Shown piece by piece: positions 50,190 to 59,645 of a stretch of DNA of 64,000 nt. Numbering within the stretch: the first letter of the stretch is position 1; every line of letters begins with the position of its first letter. The stretch spans positions 123,705-187,704 of the forward strand of contig CAVPFC010000063.1 of the NCBI GenBank assembly GCA_963703605.1, read 5' to 3'. Under the pieces are notes generated by a model. It was not told the DNA's origin and did no database searches. It was given only the letters and a program-made list of their open reading frames with translations. Source of the DNA: DASXKD01 sp963703605 (GTDB lineage: Bacteria > Actinomycetota > Actinomycetes > Streptosporangiales > Streptosporangiaceae). A program made the translations under genes and the position numbers.

Positions 50190-50943
50190 TTATCCGGAAA
50201 GCCAGCCCTTGCGACTGGCCGGCGGCGGGGGTGCGGGCGCTGCCCAGCCCAGGGAGGAATTCAGCCGTCCCATCAGGAGCCGCAGCTCGAAATCGCGAAA
50301 TTGCGTGTAGAGATCGGCGATCCAGCTATGGATTTCGGTAGGGCCGCCCGGCTGGTGGGCCATGTAGGTGTTGAAGGAGAAGCTCGGCCGGTCGACCACG
50401 CCGCGCACGACCTGGGACAAACGCGGCATGCGGACGGTGCCGCATTCGGGGCGCGTCGGCGGAAAATCCTCCGATCGAGGTCATCAACGAGGCGGACTCG
50501 TTGTGCACCGGCTGGAAGATCGCCGCCACGCGCTCTTGCAGCTTGGCATAAATGCGCACGGTGGCGATCGCCTGATCGGTGAGAAAGAACACGATCGTGT
50601 CCATGCCGCGCCGCCGCGCCTCCTCGGCGAAGCCGATGTCGCCGATGACGGCGAAGAATTGCTCGAACGGCCCGTAGCCGACATCGATGACTTTGGTGCT
50701 CGCAGTGTCCGCCACCAGCCGGTCGAACAATTCCATCTGTCCGCGGATGTCGCCGATATCGACCGGCCAGACCAGCTTGGGAAAACGGCCGGCCAGCATG
50801 GGCTCGCGCGGATTGAGGTCGAAACCGACCAGCGGCCGCCGGTTGTCGAGGAAATATTCCATCAGCAGCCGCGCCAGCAGGGTCTTGCCCACGCGCGGGC
50901 GCGGCGAAGCGACGATGTAGAGAGGCGCCGGCTGCATGGCCAC
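50190..50943 (-). pseudogene. ParA-like ATPase (1), frameshifted
   Basis: From ATG at 50943: 'LYIVASPRPRVGKTLLARLLMEYFLDN' (a variant Walker A, P-loop Lys present), 'VWPVDIGDIRGQMELFDRLVAD' and 'FAEEARRRGMDTIVFFLTDQAIATVRIYAKLQERV'. At about 50463-50466 a run of four A (T on this strand) appears to carry one extra base; beyond it the true C-terminus is in the next frame ('RMPRLSQVVRGVVDRPSFSFNTYMA' to 50190). It is tandem with the ParA-like gene upstream (12-base gap). Similar pairs of minimal P-loop ATPases in Rhizobiales have no ParB nearby. Confidence 0.8.
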
Positions 50944-50955
50944 AGCCGCGGGGTC

Positions 50956-51726
50956 TTACGAGCGGCCGGCGACCTGTACGCGCGGTCCCGCTGGCGCGGC
51001 GGCGGTCGCCACGATCTCGTTGAGCTTGACGCGGTCGTACTCGCCCCAGACATTGCCGAGCCAGTGCCGGACATAGCCGCGCAACACGAACGAATAATTG
51101 GCGGCATCGCCGCTCGCCAGCTTGTTGGCGACGAAGGTGAGGAACGGAACGGAAGCGAGCTCGACCTGCTCGTAAGCCATCTCGTTGAGCTTCGGGATGG
51201 TGATCTCGATGGCGTCCTTGAACTTGCGGAAATACGAGGCGTGGGTGGCCTGATCCCACTCGAAGAAGCTCGTATTGTTGATGAAGTTCTTGACCAGGAA
51301 ATACTTGGCGTCGGTGGTGAAGACCGAGGTGTCCTCGATCTCGTTGAGCGAAGCGATCGACGAGCCGAGGATGTGGAAGACCACGAAGGTGAGCTGCCCC
51401 TTCTTCACCGCGTCGAGAAAGCCGATATCCCGCAGCGAACGGAGCGTCGGCGAGAGCAAGCCGGCGCGCACGTCGATCACCGTGACGCTCGCGTCCGTGC
51501 TCGAGAGCGTATCGAAGATCCGCATCTGGTCGGCGACCGAGGTGACGTCGACGATGTCGGTGATGTCGGGATGAAAGCGCTTCAACGTGCCCTTGGGCGA
51601 TTCGGTATCGAAAGCCCGTGTCGGCACGTGGTGGGCTGTGAAGTAATCCAGCAGCGTCCGCGATACCGTGGTCTTGCCGACGCCGCCCTTGTCCGCTCCT
51701 ACAACGACCACCGTTGGCTTGGCCAT
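50956..51726 (-). CDS. ParA-like P-loop ATPase (2)
   Basis: 256 residues. Deviant Walker A 'GADKGGVGKTT' (10-20), 'VIDVRAGLLSPTLRSLRDIGFLDAVKKGQLTFVVFHILGSS' as the A-prime/Walker B region. The C-terminal half ('FRKFKDAIEITIPKLNEMAYEQVELASVPFLTFVANK') is not a ParA classical part, and no parS-like or ParB gene is present. It may position a cellular component or regulate DNA instead of segregating a plasmid. Operon with the preceding ParA-like gene (50190). Confidence 0.88.
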   Translation of the reverse strand: MAKPTVVVVGADKGGVGKTTVSRTLLDYFTAHHVPTRAFDTESPKGTLKRFHPDITDIVDVTSVADQMRIFDTLSSTDASVTVIDVRAGLLSPTLRSLRDIGFLDAVKKGQLTFVVFHILGSSIASLNEIEDTSVFTTDAKYFLVKNFINNTSFFEWDQATHASYFRKFKDAIEITIPKLNEMAYEQVELASVPFLTFVANKLASGDAANYSFVLRGYVRHWLGNVWGEYDRVKLNEIVATAAAPAGPRVQVAGRS

Positions 51727-51804
51727 GGCCGATCCTTTGGTAACCCGGCGCCGCCTGGAGCTGCGCTGTGCTCTGCAAGCTTAATCTACTGGATAGCTGC
51801 GGCT

Positions 51805-51825
51805 CGACGTAAGCGCGTTACGTCG
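51805..51825. promoter_or_regulatory. Perfect inverted repeat upstream of the ParA-like pair
   Basis: CGACGTAA-GCGCG-TTACGTCG, eight perfect pairs around a five-base centre, followed by TTTTCC on the plus strand. It lies 79 bases upstream of the ParA-like start in the 268-base gap 51727-51994, which has no gene. An operator for the ParA-like genes or a terminator for plus-strand transcription. Confidence 0.45.
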
Positions 51826-51994
51826 TTTTCCCCAAGTCGAGTTCGCCGAGTCCAGCGGTTCTACACAGGCCGGGTGCTGTTTGGGAAGCCTCGCCCTGTG
51901 ATTAACTGCGGCCGAACGCGGCTAGCGCTGAATTTGCAATCTGTTTTGCTTCATTGTGACCCCCTTGCGACGCGTCAACGTGCACGCAAAGAGG

Positions 51995-53203
51995 TCAACG
52001 CGTGCTGCGCGGCCCCCAAGGACCGGGCGGTGATTTGGGTGGCGCGCCCGCCTCCGCGCCGGATGCGTTACCCGCCGGCGCGCCGGTCGCCGGACCCCAA
52101 GGACCGTTTTGTGCGCCACCCATGGGCTCGCCCTGCTGACCGCTCGCCGGCGGCTCCGACCACGGTCCCTGCGGCGGCGTTTCGCCGCCGGCCTCGGTAT
52201 CCGCCTCATCGGGTTGCGGCGGCAACGCGATGGGGCCGGGATCGTGCCCGCCGGCATATTTGACCAAAGCGGCGACGCGGCTTTCGACCGACGGGTGGGT
52301 GTCGAACAGCTCGCCAAAGCCCTGGCGCGGATTGTCGACGCACATTTCCATCACCGCCGAGGTGGCGCCGGGCAGTTCGCCGCGGCTCTCGATCTTGCGC
52401 AGCGCCGAGATCATGGCGTCGGGGTTCTTGGTCAGTTCGACCGAGCCGGCATCGGCGAGGAATTCGCGCGAGCGCGACAGCGCCAGCCGGATGACGAACG
52501 ACAGCACATAGGCGAGCACCAATAGCCCGATCGCTATCAGAATGGCGACGCCGGCGCCGCCGCCGCGGCGGTCGTCGGAGCGGGAGCTGCGGAAACTGAA
52601 GCCGTTCCAGAACCAGAGCCGGAATACCAGCTCGGCGACGAACGACACCACGCCCGCGATGATGACGGCGACCACCATCATGCGCACGTCGCCGTTGCGG
52701 ATATGGGTGAGCTCGTGGCCGAGCACCGATTCGATCTCGGCGTCGTTGAGCCGGCCGAGCAGGCCGGACGTGACCGTGATCGAATATTGCTTCTGATTCA
52801 TGCCCGTGGCGAAGGCGTTGAGCGCCTCCGTATCCATGATCTTGAGCTTGGGCATGGTGATGCCGCGCGAGATGCAGAGATTTTCCAGAAGATTGTAGAG
52901 CCGCGGCTCCTCCCGCCGGGTCACCTCGCGCGCGCCGGTGACCGCGTCGATCATGCTCTGATGGAAGAAATAGGCGATCACCACCCACAGCGCGGTGCCG
53001 ATCGTCGCGAAGGGCGCGGCGCTGATCAGATCGCGCCAGGCGCGCTGCATGAGGATGTCGAGATCGGCGTTGACGGTCAGCGCCTCGCCCACCAGCGCGC
53101 CGGCATAGACCAGCACATAGATGAGAAAGAACAGCCCGATCAGCAGCGCGATCGACCGGCGCCGATTGGACTGGATATGGCTATAGAGCCCGTAGGCGGC
53201 CAT
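51995..53203 (-). CDS. M48-family zinc metallopeptidase (HtpX-like) with proline-rich tail
   Basis: 402 residues. Two N-terminal membrane helices (about 18-45 and 62-85), zinc motif HELTH (163-167), two further helices (about 175-245), and a third ligand in 'SREFLADAGSVELTKNPDAMISAL'. The last 100 residues are Pro/Gly/Asn-rich without predicted fold, an extension beyond the usual HtpX length of about 290. HtpX degrades misfolded membrane proteins under stress. It lies 148 bases after the LemA gene, the usual LemA-M48 pairing in Rhizobiales. Confidence 0.9.
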   Translation of the reverse strand: MAAYGLYSHIQSNRRRSIALLIGLFFLIYVLVYAGALVGEALTVNADLDILMQRAWRDLISAAPFATIGTALWVVIAYFFHQSMIDAVTGAREVTRREEPRLYNLLENLCISRGITMPKLKIMDTEALNAFATGMNQKQYSITVTSGLLGRLNDAEIESVLGHELTHIRNGDVRMMVVAVIIAGVVSFVAELVFRLWFWNGFSFRSSRSDDRRGGGAGVAILIAIGLLVLAYVLSFVIRLALSRSREFLADAGSVELTKNPDAMISALRKIESRGELPGATSAVMEMCVDNPRQGFGELFDTHPSVESRVAALVKYAGGHDPGPIALPPQPDEADTEAGGETPPQGPWSEPPASGQQGEPMGGAQNGPWGPATGAPAGNASGAEAGAPPKSPPGPWGPRSTR

Positions 53204-53212
53204 CGTTATCGC

Positions 53213-53352
53213 GTCATTCCGGGGCGCGGCTGAAGGCCGCGAGCCCGGAATCCATAATCACGAAGCGTGAGGTTTTCGGCGGATCGTCTCATATCTGATA
53301 CGGCCGTGGTTATGGATTCCGGGCTCCTCGCGTTGCTCGGCCCCGGAATGAC
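53213..53352. repeat. Long intergenic inverted repeat (Rhizobiales type)
   Basis: The arms GTCATTCCGGGGC ... GAGCCCGGAATCCATAATCACG and CGTGGTTATGGATTCCGGGCTC ... GGCCCCGGAATGAC are reverse complements over most of 45 bases, separated by about 40 bases. It fills the LemA-M48 gap. This kind of short palindromic repeat is common between genes in Bradyrhizobium-like genomes and folds as a long hairpin, acting as a terminator or mRNA stabiliser. Confidence 0.75.
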
Positions 53353-53921
53353 TACGCATAAAACTTCACTTGCGGCGCTTCGCCGACGGTCTTGCGTTCT
53401 TCGCCGAGATCGAAGAACTCCTTCGGCGCGAAGCCGAAAGACGAGGCGAACACCGCGGCCGGGAAACGCTGGATGCCGGTGTTGTATTCCTGCACGGCGT
53501 TGTTGAAGAAGCGGCGCGCCGCGGCGATCTTGTTCTCGATGTCGGTCAACTCGGTCTGCAATTGCTGGAAGTTGGTATTGGCTTTGAGGTCGGGATACGC
53601 CTCCGACAGCGCAAAGAGCTGGCGCAGCGCGCCGCTCAGTTGATTCTCGGCCGCCGCCTGCTGCGGCGTGCCTTGTGCGGCGACGGCAGCATTGCGCGCC
53701 CTGACCACTTCATCGAGCGTGCCGCGCTCGTGGGCGGCATAACCCTTCACCGTCTCGACCAGGTTCGGAATGAGATCGTGCCGCTGGCGCAACTGCACGT
53801 CCACGTCGGCGAAGGCCTGATTGACCCGCTGCCGCATGGAGACCAGGCCGTTGTAGATCCCGATCGCCCACAAGACCAAAACAACGATGATGGCGAGAAC
53901 AATCAGCGTCGATGTACCCAT
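53352..53921 (-). CDS. lemA: LemA family protein
   Basis: 189 residues from ATG at 53921 (GGAGG upstream). Short N-terminal membrane helix ('TSTLIVLAIIVVLVLWAIGIYNGLV'), then the LemA helices with 'QAFADVDVQLRQRHDLIPNLVETVKGYAAHE' and 'FFNNAVQEYNTGIQRFPAAVFASSFGFAPKEFFD'. A membrane protein common in bacteria with unknown biochemical role, often coupled to an M48 peptidase as here. Confidence 0.93.
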   Translation of the reverse strand: MGTSTLIVLAIIVVLVLWAIGIYNGLVSMRQRVNQAFADVDVQLRQRHDLIPNLVETVKGYAAHERGTLDEVVRARNAAVAAQGTPQQAAAENQLSGALRQLFALSEAYPDLKANTNFQQLQTELTDIENKIAAARRFFNNAVQEYNTGIQRFPAAVFASSFGFAPKEFFDLGEERKTVGEAPQVKFYA

Positions 53922-53944
53922 CGGCAAAATCCTCCGGCTGGCTT

Positions 53945-54067
53945 AGAGCGGGATGACGCTTCTTCGAATCGTCATCGCTCTCTGGCGCTCTATTTGAGCA
54001 TGATCTTTCCGAAAACCGGTCTCCACCCCGGATCAAGTCCGGGGCAGGCTTTTTCGGGATCATGCTC
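53945..54067. repeat. Rhizobiales-type palindromic repeat cluster
   Basis: Two elements in the 354-base gap 53922-54275. One is AGAGCGGGATGACG ... CGTCATCGCTCT (53945-53981). The other has outer arms GAGCATGATC (53996) and GATCATGCTC (ending 54067), with an inner CCCCGGA-TCAAG-TCCGGGG hairpin. Related outer arms recur at 60157-60205 and 62070-62116. The remainder of the gap shows only an AT-richer promoter-like stretch before 54276. Confidence 0.7.
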
Positions 54068-54275
54068 CAGGCACGATCTGATAGTCGCAACACACCGAAC
54101 GGCAATACCGGCAGCATAGCGGCAAACGGCTGCACCTTTTGCGTCACATAGGCTGCCGCGCACAGTTTTCCCGCAAAAAATAAGACAAATCCGTGGCACG
54201 TTAAGGTTAGCTCGGGATGAATATCGCTGGGCGCGGCTGTCTCGGATAGGAAGATGGACGCGTAAAGGTGCCACC

Positions 54276-54632
54276 ATGCCGGATCAGCCACTCGATTTTC
54301 TCTCGCGCGATGCGGCCGCCGCAGCGGCGGCTGACACAGCGGCGCGCGACACGGCCACAATCGACCGGCGCGCGCGTGGGGCTGCCGATCCTGATGACTC
54401 TGGCCTGTTGGCCGCGGCCGATCGCGAGCACCTCGAGCGCGAAATCGCAGCCATCGAGCGCGCGTCGGCGGCCTTGCGCCGCGCCGAGCCGGAGCTCGAA
54501 TCTTGGGTCGATTCGCCGCCTGCGACCTTGCGTAAGCCGCGGCCCATTTGGCTTCTGGTCGGCGCGCTGTGGCTCTCCACGGCGCTGGTGACGCTCGGCG
54601 CCGCTTTCGCCATCTCGGTGCTGGTGGGGTAG
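54276..54632 (+). CDS. Small tail-anchored membrane protein, unknown
   Basis: 118 residues. Alanine/Asp/Arg-rich, strongly charged N-terminal 85 residues with helical character ('DREHLEREIAAIERASAALRRAEPELESW'), a PRP linker and one C-terminal membrane helix ('WLLVGALWLSTALVTLGAAFAISVLVG'). Looks like a tail-anchored coiled-coil protein. No family recognised. Follows the LemA gene region divergently and is not joined to an operon. Confidence 0.65.
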   Translation: MPDQPLDFLSRDAAAAAAADTAARDTATIDRRARGAADPDDSGLLAAADREHLEREIAAIERASAALRRAEPELESWVDSPPATLRKPRPIWLLVGALWLSTALVTLGAAFAISVLVG

Positions 54633-54648
54633 CGGCGCGAGGCCGCTC

Positions 54649-54668
54649 GTCCCCGCGCAGGCGGGGAC
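54649..54668. terminator. Hairpin downstream of the small membrane protein gene
   Basis: GTCCCCGC-GCAG-GCGGGGAC, eight perfect pairs and a four-base loop, 16 bases after the stop at 54632. It is also a piece of the common alphaproteobacterial CGTCCCCGC-GCAG intergenic motif. The rest of the gap to 54928 (about 260 bases) shows no accepted gene. Confidence 0.6.
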
Positions 54669-54928
54669 CCAATGCTCGCGTCAGCGAAAATCGGAGCCGT
54701 AGTCTGAGGCCACGCAACCCAAAATGCGACGCCCGATGCGGGCTTCGCAATCCGGGTACTCGTCCAATGGCGGCAAGAAGCGGAGATCAATCAGTCCGCT
54801 GAGTGCGCAGGTGGATTGACTGTCTCCGTTACGATACCGGGATGGGAAATCTCGCCCTTTTTCGATTGTTCCTGAAAATTAATTGTGGATCGTTTGAATG
54901 CAGGCATCACCTCGGAGGAGGATGTCTC

Positions 54929-55421
54929 ATGTCATCGATTTTCAAAATCTTCGGGTGCAGTCGCTTGTGCGGTAGTGCTGTCTTCGAACGCCAGCGCGCA
55001 AGGTCTGGTGAGCCAAAAGAACATTCCATTGGCGATGGCAAAGACGATTGCCGAAGCCGCGATGGATAAGTGCAAGGAATTGGGCTTCAAAGTCTCGGTG
55101 GTCGTGGTTGACCGCGCCGGTCTGCCGCTTGTGATGCTGCGCGGCGATGGCGCCGGCCTTCACACCCCCGAAGGCGCCGATCGCAAGGCCTACACCGCCC
55201 GCACGTTCGGGACCTCGTCGACGGATTTCGTCAAGCGGATGCTGAACGACCCGGCCTCGGCCGGCTCCAAGGAATACAGCCGCGTGCTCGCGATATCCGG
55301 AGGTTTGCCGATCAAAGTCGGCGATGACATCGTTGGAGCCGTCGGCGTTTCCGGGTCGCCGGGCAGGGACGACGAATGCTCCCAAGCCGGCATCGACAAA
55401 GTGGCCGCGGATCTGAAGTGA
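54929..55421 (+). pseudogene. GlcG/HbpS-type haem-binding-like secreted protein, likely frameshifted in signal peptide
   Basis: The folded domain (about 54990-55421: 'NIPLAMAKTIAEAAMDKCKELGFKVSVVVVDRAGLPLVMLRGDGAGLHTPEGADRKAYTARTFGTSS', 'DPASAGSKEYSRVLAISGGLPIKVGDDIVGAVGVSGSPGRDDECSQAGIDKVAADLK') is a complete GlcG/HbpS protein. The best start is ATG at 54929, eight bases behind GGAGGAGG, but it is in another frame: its reading switches at AAAA (54944-54947), where one extra A would join it to 'SSGAVACAVVLSSNASAQG', a proper signal peptide. The only in-frame start is a GTG at 54885 with no ribosome site. Precedes the oxidoreductase cluster. Confidence 0.8.
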
Positions 55422-55639
55422 AAATTTGGGTCCGGCCGAGGGCCGAAACTCCACAATCACCAGTTTGGTGCCTCGGCTCTTGGGAGCCGTATGCGTCGGC
55501 TTTAACAACATTCGTCAAGAGGTCGGCAACCATTCCGCGACGTTTGCGGCTAGCCGGTGTACATGCGGCACTTGGCACGGTGGAATCTTAACGGCTTCGA
55601 CCTCCAGATGATTTTGCTGGTGGCTTTGGAGGGAAAATC

Positions 55640-56749
55640 ATGCGCGGTAGTTTGCGATTGAAGCGCCTGATTTACGCGACGATGGCGTCTATTGCGCTTG
55701 CGGGCGCGATTGGAACGGCGAGCGCAGGCGACCTGCCGGACTATATGGAGCCGATCGCCGGCCACACCGCCTCCACGCCGGCCGAAACCGCGACGAAGAA
55801 CGTGCTGACGCTCAATTCCGGCATGTTTGAGCTTTACGGCGATGCGGCCAAGGTCTTCCAAAAGAACATTCTCAGCAAGCACCCGGTCATCCTCGGTCTT
55901 TTTTCCGGAGCGGGCGGGCGTTTCATTTTATATCGGCCGGGTCAGCCCCCGCTCGATGCGCCGTCGGTGCCGATCGTCTATCAACTGCTGAAATCCGTCG
56001 GCCACAGCACGATGGCGCTGGCCGAAGTCGTCGGGCCATACATCGACAATCCGGACGATCAGTCGTGGCGCGGCTCGATGCTGGCCTATCGTAGCCGCAT
56101 GAAGTCGGCGCTGGACGGCCTGGACTTGACGCCAATGCCCCCGGAATGGCGGGACAACAACCGCGTCATCCTCGAGAACAACATCACGTTCATGGACGAG
56201 TGCTTGACGAAGGACGCGATCCCGTTCGCCGCGCTGAAGGCGTTTTCGGAGAAGCAGGCTCCCTACCTGAAACTTAATATCGCGTGGGCCGCGCAGACCC
56301 AGATTGGGCATTGGATGGGAGTGATCGCGGACTGGAAGAAGCTGCTCGGCAACGATTGGGACAAGACTTATGCCGCCAGCAACACGATCTACGTGGCGCG
56401 CCAGAACAATATGCTGTTCAGCGTGCTGGCGCAGTTCTTCGGTCCGGAAGCCATCAACGACCGGTTGATCCTCATCGAGACGATGTCGTTCACCACCACG
56501 CCGTCAGAGATGCTCGAATCGCTGACCCGCATCATCGCCGACCGCTCCGTCGGCGCGCTGTTCTTTGGCAACTATTATCTGATGGACTACGAATTGATGG
56601 GCGGCAACGGACGGGCGGCGATCATCGCGGAAGATGCCAAGCGTGGAATAAAGCCGTTCCTGCCTCCCGCGGTGCCGTTCGGCTCCAAGCAGTGGCCGAC
56701 CCTGGTCACCCCGGGGCCGGGACCCGCGTCCATCGCCGACCTTCATTGA
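55640..56749 (+). CDS. Secreted protein of unknown function, oxidoreductase-cluster partner
   Basis: 369 residues with GGAGGG six bases before ATG. N-terminal signal peptide (about 1-29, 'LIYATMASIALAGAIGTASAGD'). The remainder is soluble, helical and rich in Trp, Met and Asn ('MPPEWRDNNRVILENNITFMDECLTKDAIPFAALKAFSEKQAPYLKLNIAWAAQTQIGHWMGVIADWKKLLGNDWDKTYAASNTIYVARQNNMLFSVLAQFFGPEAINDRLILIETMSFTTTPSEMLESL'). No family recognised. It sits between the HbpS-like gene and the molybdenum hydroxylase gene, all on the same strand, so it is probably a periplasmic partner. Confidence 0.75.
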   Translation: MRGSLRLKRLIYATMASIALAGAIGTASAGDLPDYMEPIAGHTASTPAETATKNVLTLNSGMFELYGDAAKVFQKNILSKHPVILGLFSGAGGRFILYRPGQPPLDAPSVPIVYQLLKSVGHSTMALAEVVGPYIDNPDDQSWRGSMLAYRSRMKSALDGLDLTPMPPEWRDNNRVILENNITFMDECLTKDAIPFAALKAFSEKQAPYLKLNIAWAAQTQIGHWMGVIADWKKLLGNDWDKTYAASNTIYVARQNNMLFSVLAQFFGPEAINDRLILIETMSFTTTPSEMLESLTRIIADRSVGALFFGNYYLMDYELMGGNGRAAIIAEDAKRGIKPFLPPAVPFGSKQWPTLVTPGPGPASIADLH

Positions 56750-56864
56750 AAGCGGCGGTCGCGACGGCAAACAGACCATTTCCGCGCGCCTCACGAGCGA
56801 GTGACGAAAAGTTGCCTGCCAGAGAGTGCGAGCAGTCTTAGGATACGCGAAGAGGTAACAACGC

Positions 56865-59645
56865 ATGGGCATGTCACGCCGCCAGTTCGTCGCGTCGGCT
56901 ACATCATGCGGCATCGCGCTCAGTCTCTCGCGGGCGGCCTTTGCGGCCAGCCCGGATTTCGAGACGCGGGAGACGCTGCCGGGCCGTCGCAACTGGAATC
57001 CGGCCGCCACTCCCGGCGGCGGCCGCATCGATGGCCCCGCCAAGGTCGCAGGCGCCAAGCTTTATGCCTCCGATTTTCGCGCCGCCGACCTTCCGGGCTG
57101 GCCCTCGCGGACATCGCACGCCTTGCTTATCCGCGCGACCGATGCGACGCATGTCTTCGCCGGTCTTGATCTTTCACGACTGCAAGGTGCTCTCGCGCCA
57201 TCGCGCGTGGTCACCGCCACGGATCTCGCCAACGCCGGTATCCGCGTGCCCGAATTTTACGAGGGCGATCTCTTCTGCCCGGTGGGAAAAACGCCGCTGT
57301 ATTTGGGCCAGCCGCTGGCCATGCTGATCTTCGAACAGTTCGACACCTTCGATCAGGCGCGGCTCGCCTTGCGCGAGCCGAGCTGTGCCAAATACGGCGA
57401 GGAGACCGGTCCCGTTGCCATTCCGCCTTACGGCTCGCATCGCTTCGTACGTGTTGCCGGAGCAACCCCGCAGGCGCCGGATATCTTCTCGCCGCTGGGC
57501 GACGGTTGGGTGACGCCGCGCAGCTTCCGCAACGTCGACATCCCGGTCTGGGCGCCGGCCGATCGGCAAGGGCCCGTGGACGCGCAGGCGTCTTTCTACG
57601 GAGACGGGATCCGAGCCGAGCTTGCTGCCGGCAATCCAGACCTGTTTGTTCTCGATCGCGTGTTCGAAACGCAATCCGTCGACCCGATGTTTCTTGAGCC
57701 GGAGGCCGGCATCGCCTGGTACGACGCGAGCGGGCGAAAACTCGAGATCGTGGTCGGCACGCAGTCGCCGCAGGAGGCGACGGAGTTGCTTGCCTATCTG
57801 CTCGGCGAAGCGCGGGCTGAATTCAAGCCGGTCAAGATCCACACCCATTTCGCCTATCTGGGCGGCGGCTTCGGCGGCCGCGATCACACGATCATGCCGC
57901 TCTACATCGCGCTCGCCGCGATGTTCTTTCCCGACCGTCCGGTGCGGCTCGCGAACAACCGCTATGAGCAGTTTCAATCGGGGATCAAGCGGCACGCTTT
58001 CAAAATGCACTCGCGCATCGGCATCGATCGCACCACCGGCCGCATCCGCGCCTTTGCGGCCGACCATGTCCTTGATGGCGGTGGGCTTGCCAATTTTTCC
58101 GCCAGTGTCGCCGACGTCGCGGCGACGGCCGCGATCAGCATCTACGACATACCTAAAGTCGACGTTACGACCGTTGCGATCCACTCGCGCGGCGTCACCG
58201 CAGGCTCGATGCGCGGCTACGGCACGTTGCAGACGATGACGGCGCTCGAGGTCTTGATCGACGAAGCCGCGCAGGCGCTGCGTCTCGACCCCATCGCGTT
58301 CCGGAGCAGAAATGCCTTGCCGACCAACGGCAAGACCATGACCGGCAACTCGCTGGTCGGGATTACCCGAACAAACGAAGTTCTCGACAAGCTTAGCCAG
58401 CATCCGATCTGGCGCGAGCGGGCAGCCGCGAAAATGGGCGCGCAACAAAAAGCCGGAATCCTGGTCGGGACCGGGGTGGCCTGCGTGACCAAGGACTTCG
58501 GCACCGGCGCCGACTGCACGCTGTCACGGGTCGCGATTTCGCCCGAGGGCCGGATCACGATTCACTCCGATGCGGTCGAAATGGGGACCGGCGTCGGCAC
58601 CGCGCTGGCCAGTCGCGTGGCCGCGGTGATCGGCGGCGTGGCTGACGAAGTGACGGTGGCCAATGTCGAGGCGTACGCGCCGCTGGCGCTCGTCACGTCC
58701 GGCGATCCCTACAGCATCACGCAGTCGGAGCAGGATGCCGCATCGCCCAACCCGCGCTGGGTGCCGGCGATCAGTTCGGTGTCGAGCGCATCGATCGGCG
58801 CCCATATCAGCACGCACGGCGCATGCGAAGCGGCGCGCGTCATCTTCCGCTTCGGGCTGTGGCCGGCCGCGCTCGAGCTTTGGGGAATTCCCAAGACCGA
58901 CCCGCGGGCCGGGCAATGGGACAAAGCGCAATGGCAAGAACGCCGGCTGATGATGCCCGGTCTGGCGCCGTTGGATCTCGCAGCTCTCGCGGCGAAGGCG
59001 CACGCGCACGGCGGCGTCACCGGAGCGATGGTGCACGGCTTCAATCGCTGGGAATGGTCGCGCGCATCCTTCGCGGTGGCCGGCGAGATCTGGACTGCCG
59101 ATATCGACGCCCTTGCGGTGCGTGCCGGCGCCGGCGCTTTCGTACGGCTCGATCGCGCCAACGTGAAATTCCCGCCGGCCGTGAACGAACGCATCGGCAC
59201 CAGCTACTCCTCGGTGTGCGGGACGCTGGTGCGCATCGAGATCGACCGCAAGAGCGGCCGCGTGCGGGTCGCCAAAGCCTACAGCGCGGTGGAATGCGGT
59301 CAGGCGCTGGTTCCGCAAGTCGTCGTCGGACAGGCGCAGGGCGGCTTCGCCATGGCGGTCGGCTATGCGCTCACGGAATCGCTGCCGCTCTATGAAGGCG
59401 GGCCCGGCGACGGCAAATGGAATCTCGGCCGTTACCTGATCACCCGCGCGTCGGACTTGCCCATGCATGATCTCGAGATCGAAGTGCTGCCGCCGCTCAC
59501 CCCGAACGACACACCGAAGGGCATTGCCGAAGTCGTGATGATCCCCGCGGTGCCGGCCATCCTCAACGCGATTTACGACGCGACCGGTCATCGCTTCCAA
59601 TCCTTGCCGGTCACCGAAGCCATGATCAAAGGAGTGCTGCAGTGA
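56865..59645 (+). CDS. Periplasmic molybdopterin-dependent hydroxylase large subunit (xanthine dehydrogenase family, IorB/CoxL-like)
   Basis: 926 residues from ATG with AAGAGGT upstream. A Tat signal ('SRRQFVASATSCGIALSLSRAAFA'), then the family domains: 'GGGFGGRD' (333-340) and 'GSMRGYGTLQTM' molybdopterin loops, and catalytic Glu E889 in 'KGIAEV' (885-890). Substrate is not determined by sequence; relatives oxidise aldehydes, N-heterocycles or CO. Tat export plus a cytochrome c subunit nearby matches membrane- or periplasm-facing enzymes such as isoquinoline 1-oxidoreductase rather than cytoplasmic xanthine dehydrogenase. Followed by the 2Fe-2S gene with a GTGA overlap. Confidence 0.9.
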   Translation: MGMSRRQFVASATSCGIALSLSRAAFAASPDFETRETLPGRRNWNPAATPGGGRIDGPAKVAGAKLYASDFRAADLPGWPSRTSHALLIRATDATHVFAGLDLSRLQGALAPSRVVTATDLANAGIRVPEFYEGDLFCPVGKTPLYLGQPLAMLIFEQFDTFDQARLALREPSCAKYGEETGPVAIPPYGSHRFVRVAGATPQAPDIFSPLGDGWVTPRSFRNVDIPVWAPADRQGPVDAQASFYGDGIRAELAAGNPDLFVLDRVFETQSVDPMFLEPEAGIAWYDASGRKLEIVVGTQSPQEATELLAYLLGEARAEFKPVKIHTHFAYLGGGFGGRDHTIMPLYIALAAMFFPDRPVRLANNRYEQFQSGIKRHAFKMHSRIGIDRTTGRIRAFAADHVLDGGGLANFSASVADVAATAAISIYDIPKVDVTTVAIHSRGVTAGSMRGYGTLQTMTALEVLIDEAAQALRLDPIAFRSRNALPTNGKTMTGNSLVGITRTNEVLDKLSQHPIWRERAAAKMGAQQKAGILVGTGVACVTKDFGTGADCTLSRVAISPEGRITIHSDAVEMGTGVGTALASRVAAVIGGVADEVTVANVEAYAPLALVTSGDPYSITQSEQDAASPNPRWVPAISSVSSASIGAHISTHGACEAARVIFRFGLWPAALELWGIPKTDPRAGQWDKAQWQERRLMMPGLAPLDLAALAAKAHAHGGVTGAMVHGFNRWEWSRASFAVAGEIWTADIDALAVRAGAGAFVRLDRANVKFPPAVNERIGTSYSSVCGTLVRIEIDRKSGRVRVAKAYSAVECGQALVPQVVVGQAQGGFAMAVGYALTESLPLYEGGPGDGKWNLGRYLITRASDLPMHDLEIEVLPPLTPNDTPKGIAEVVMIPAVPAILNAIYDATGHRFQSLPVTEAMIKGVLQ

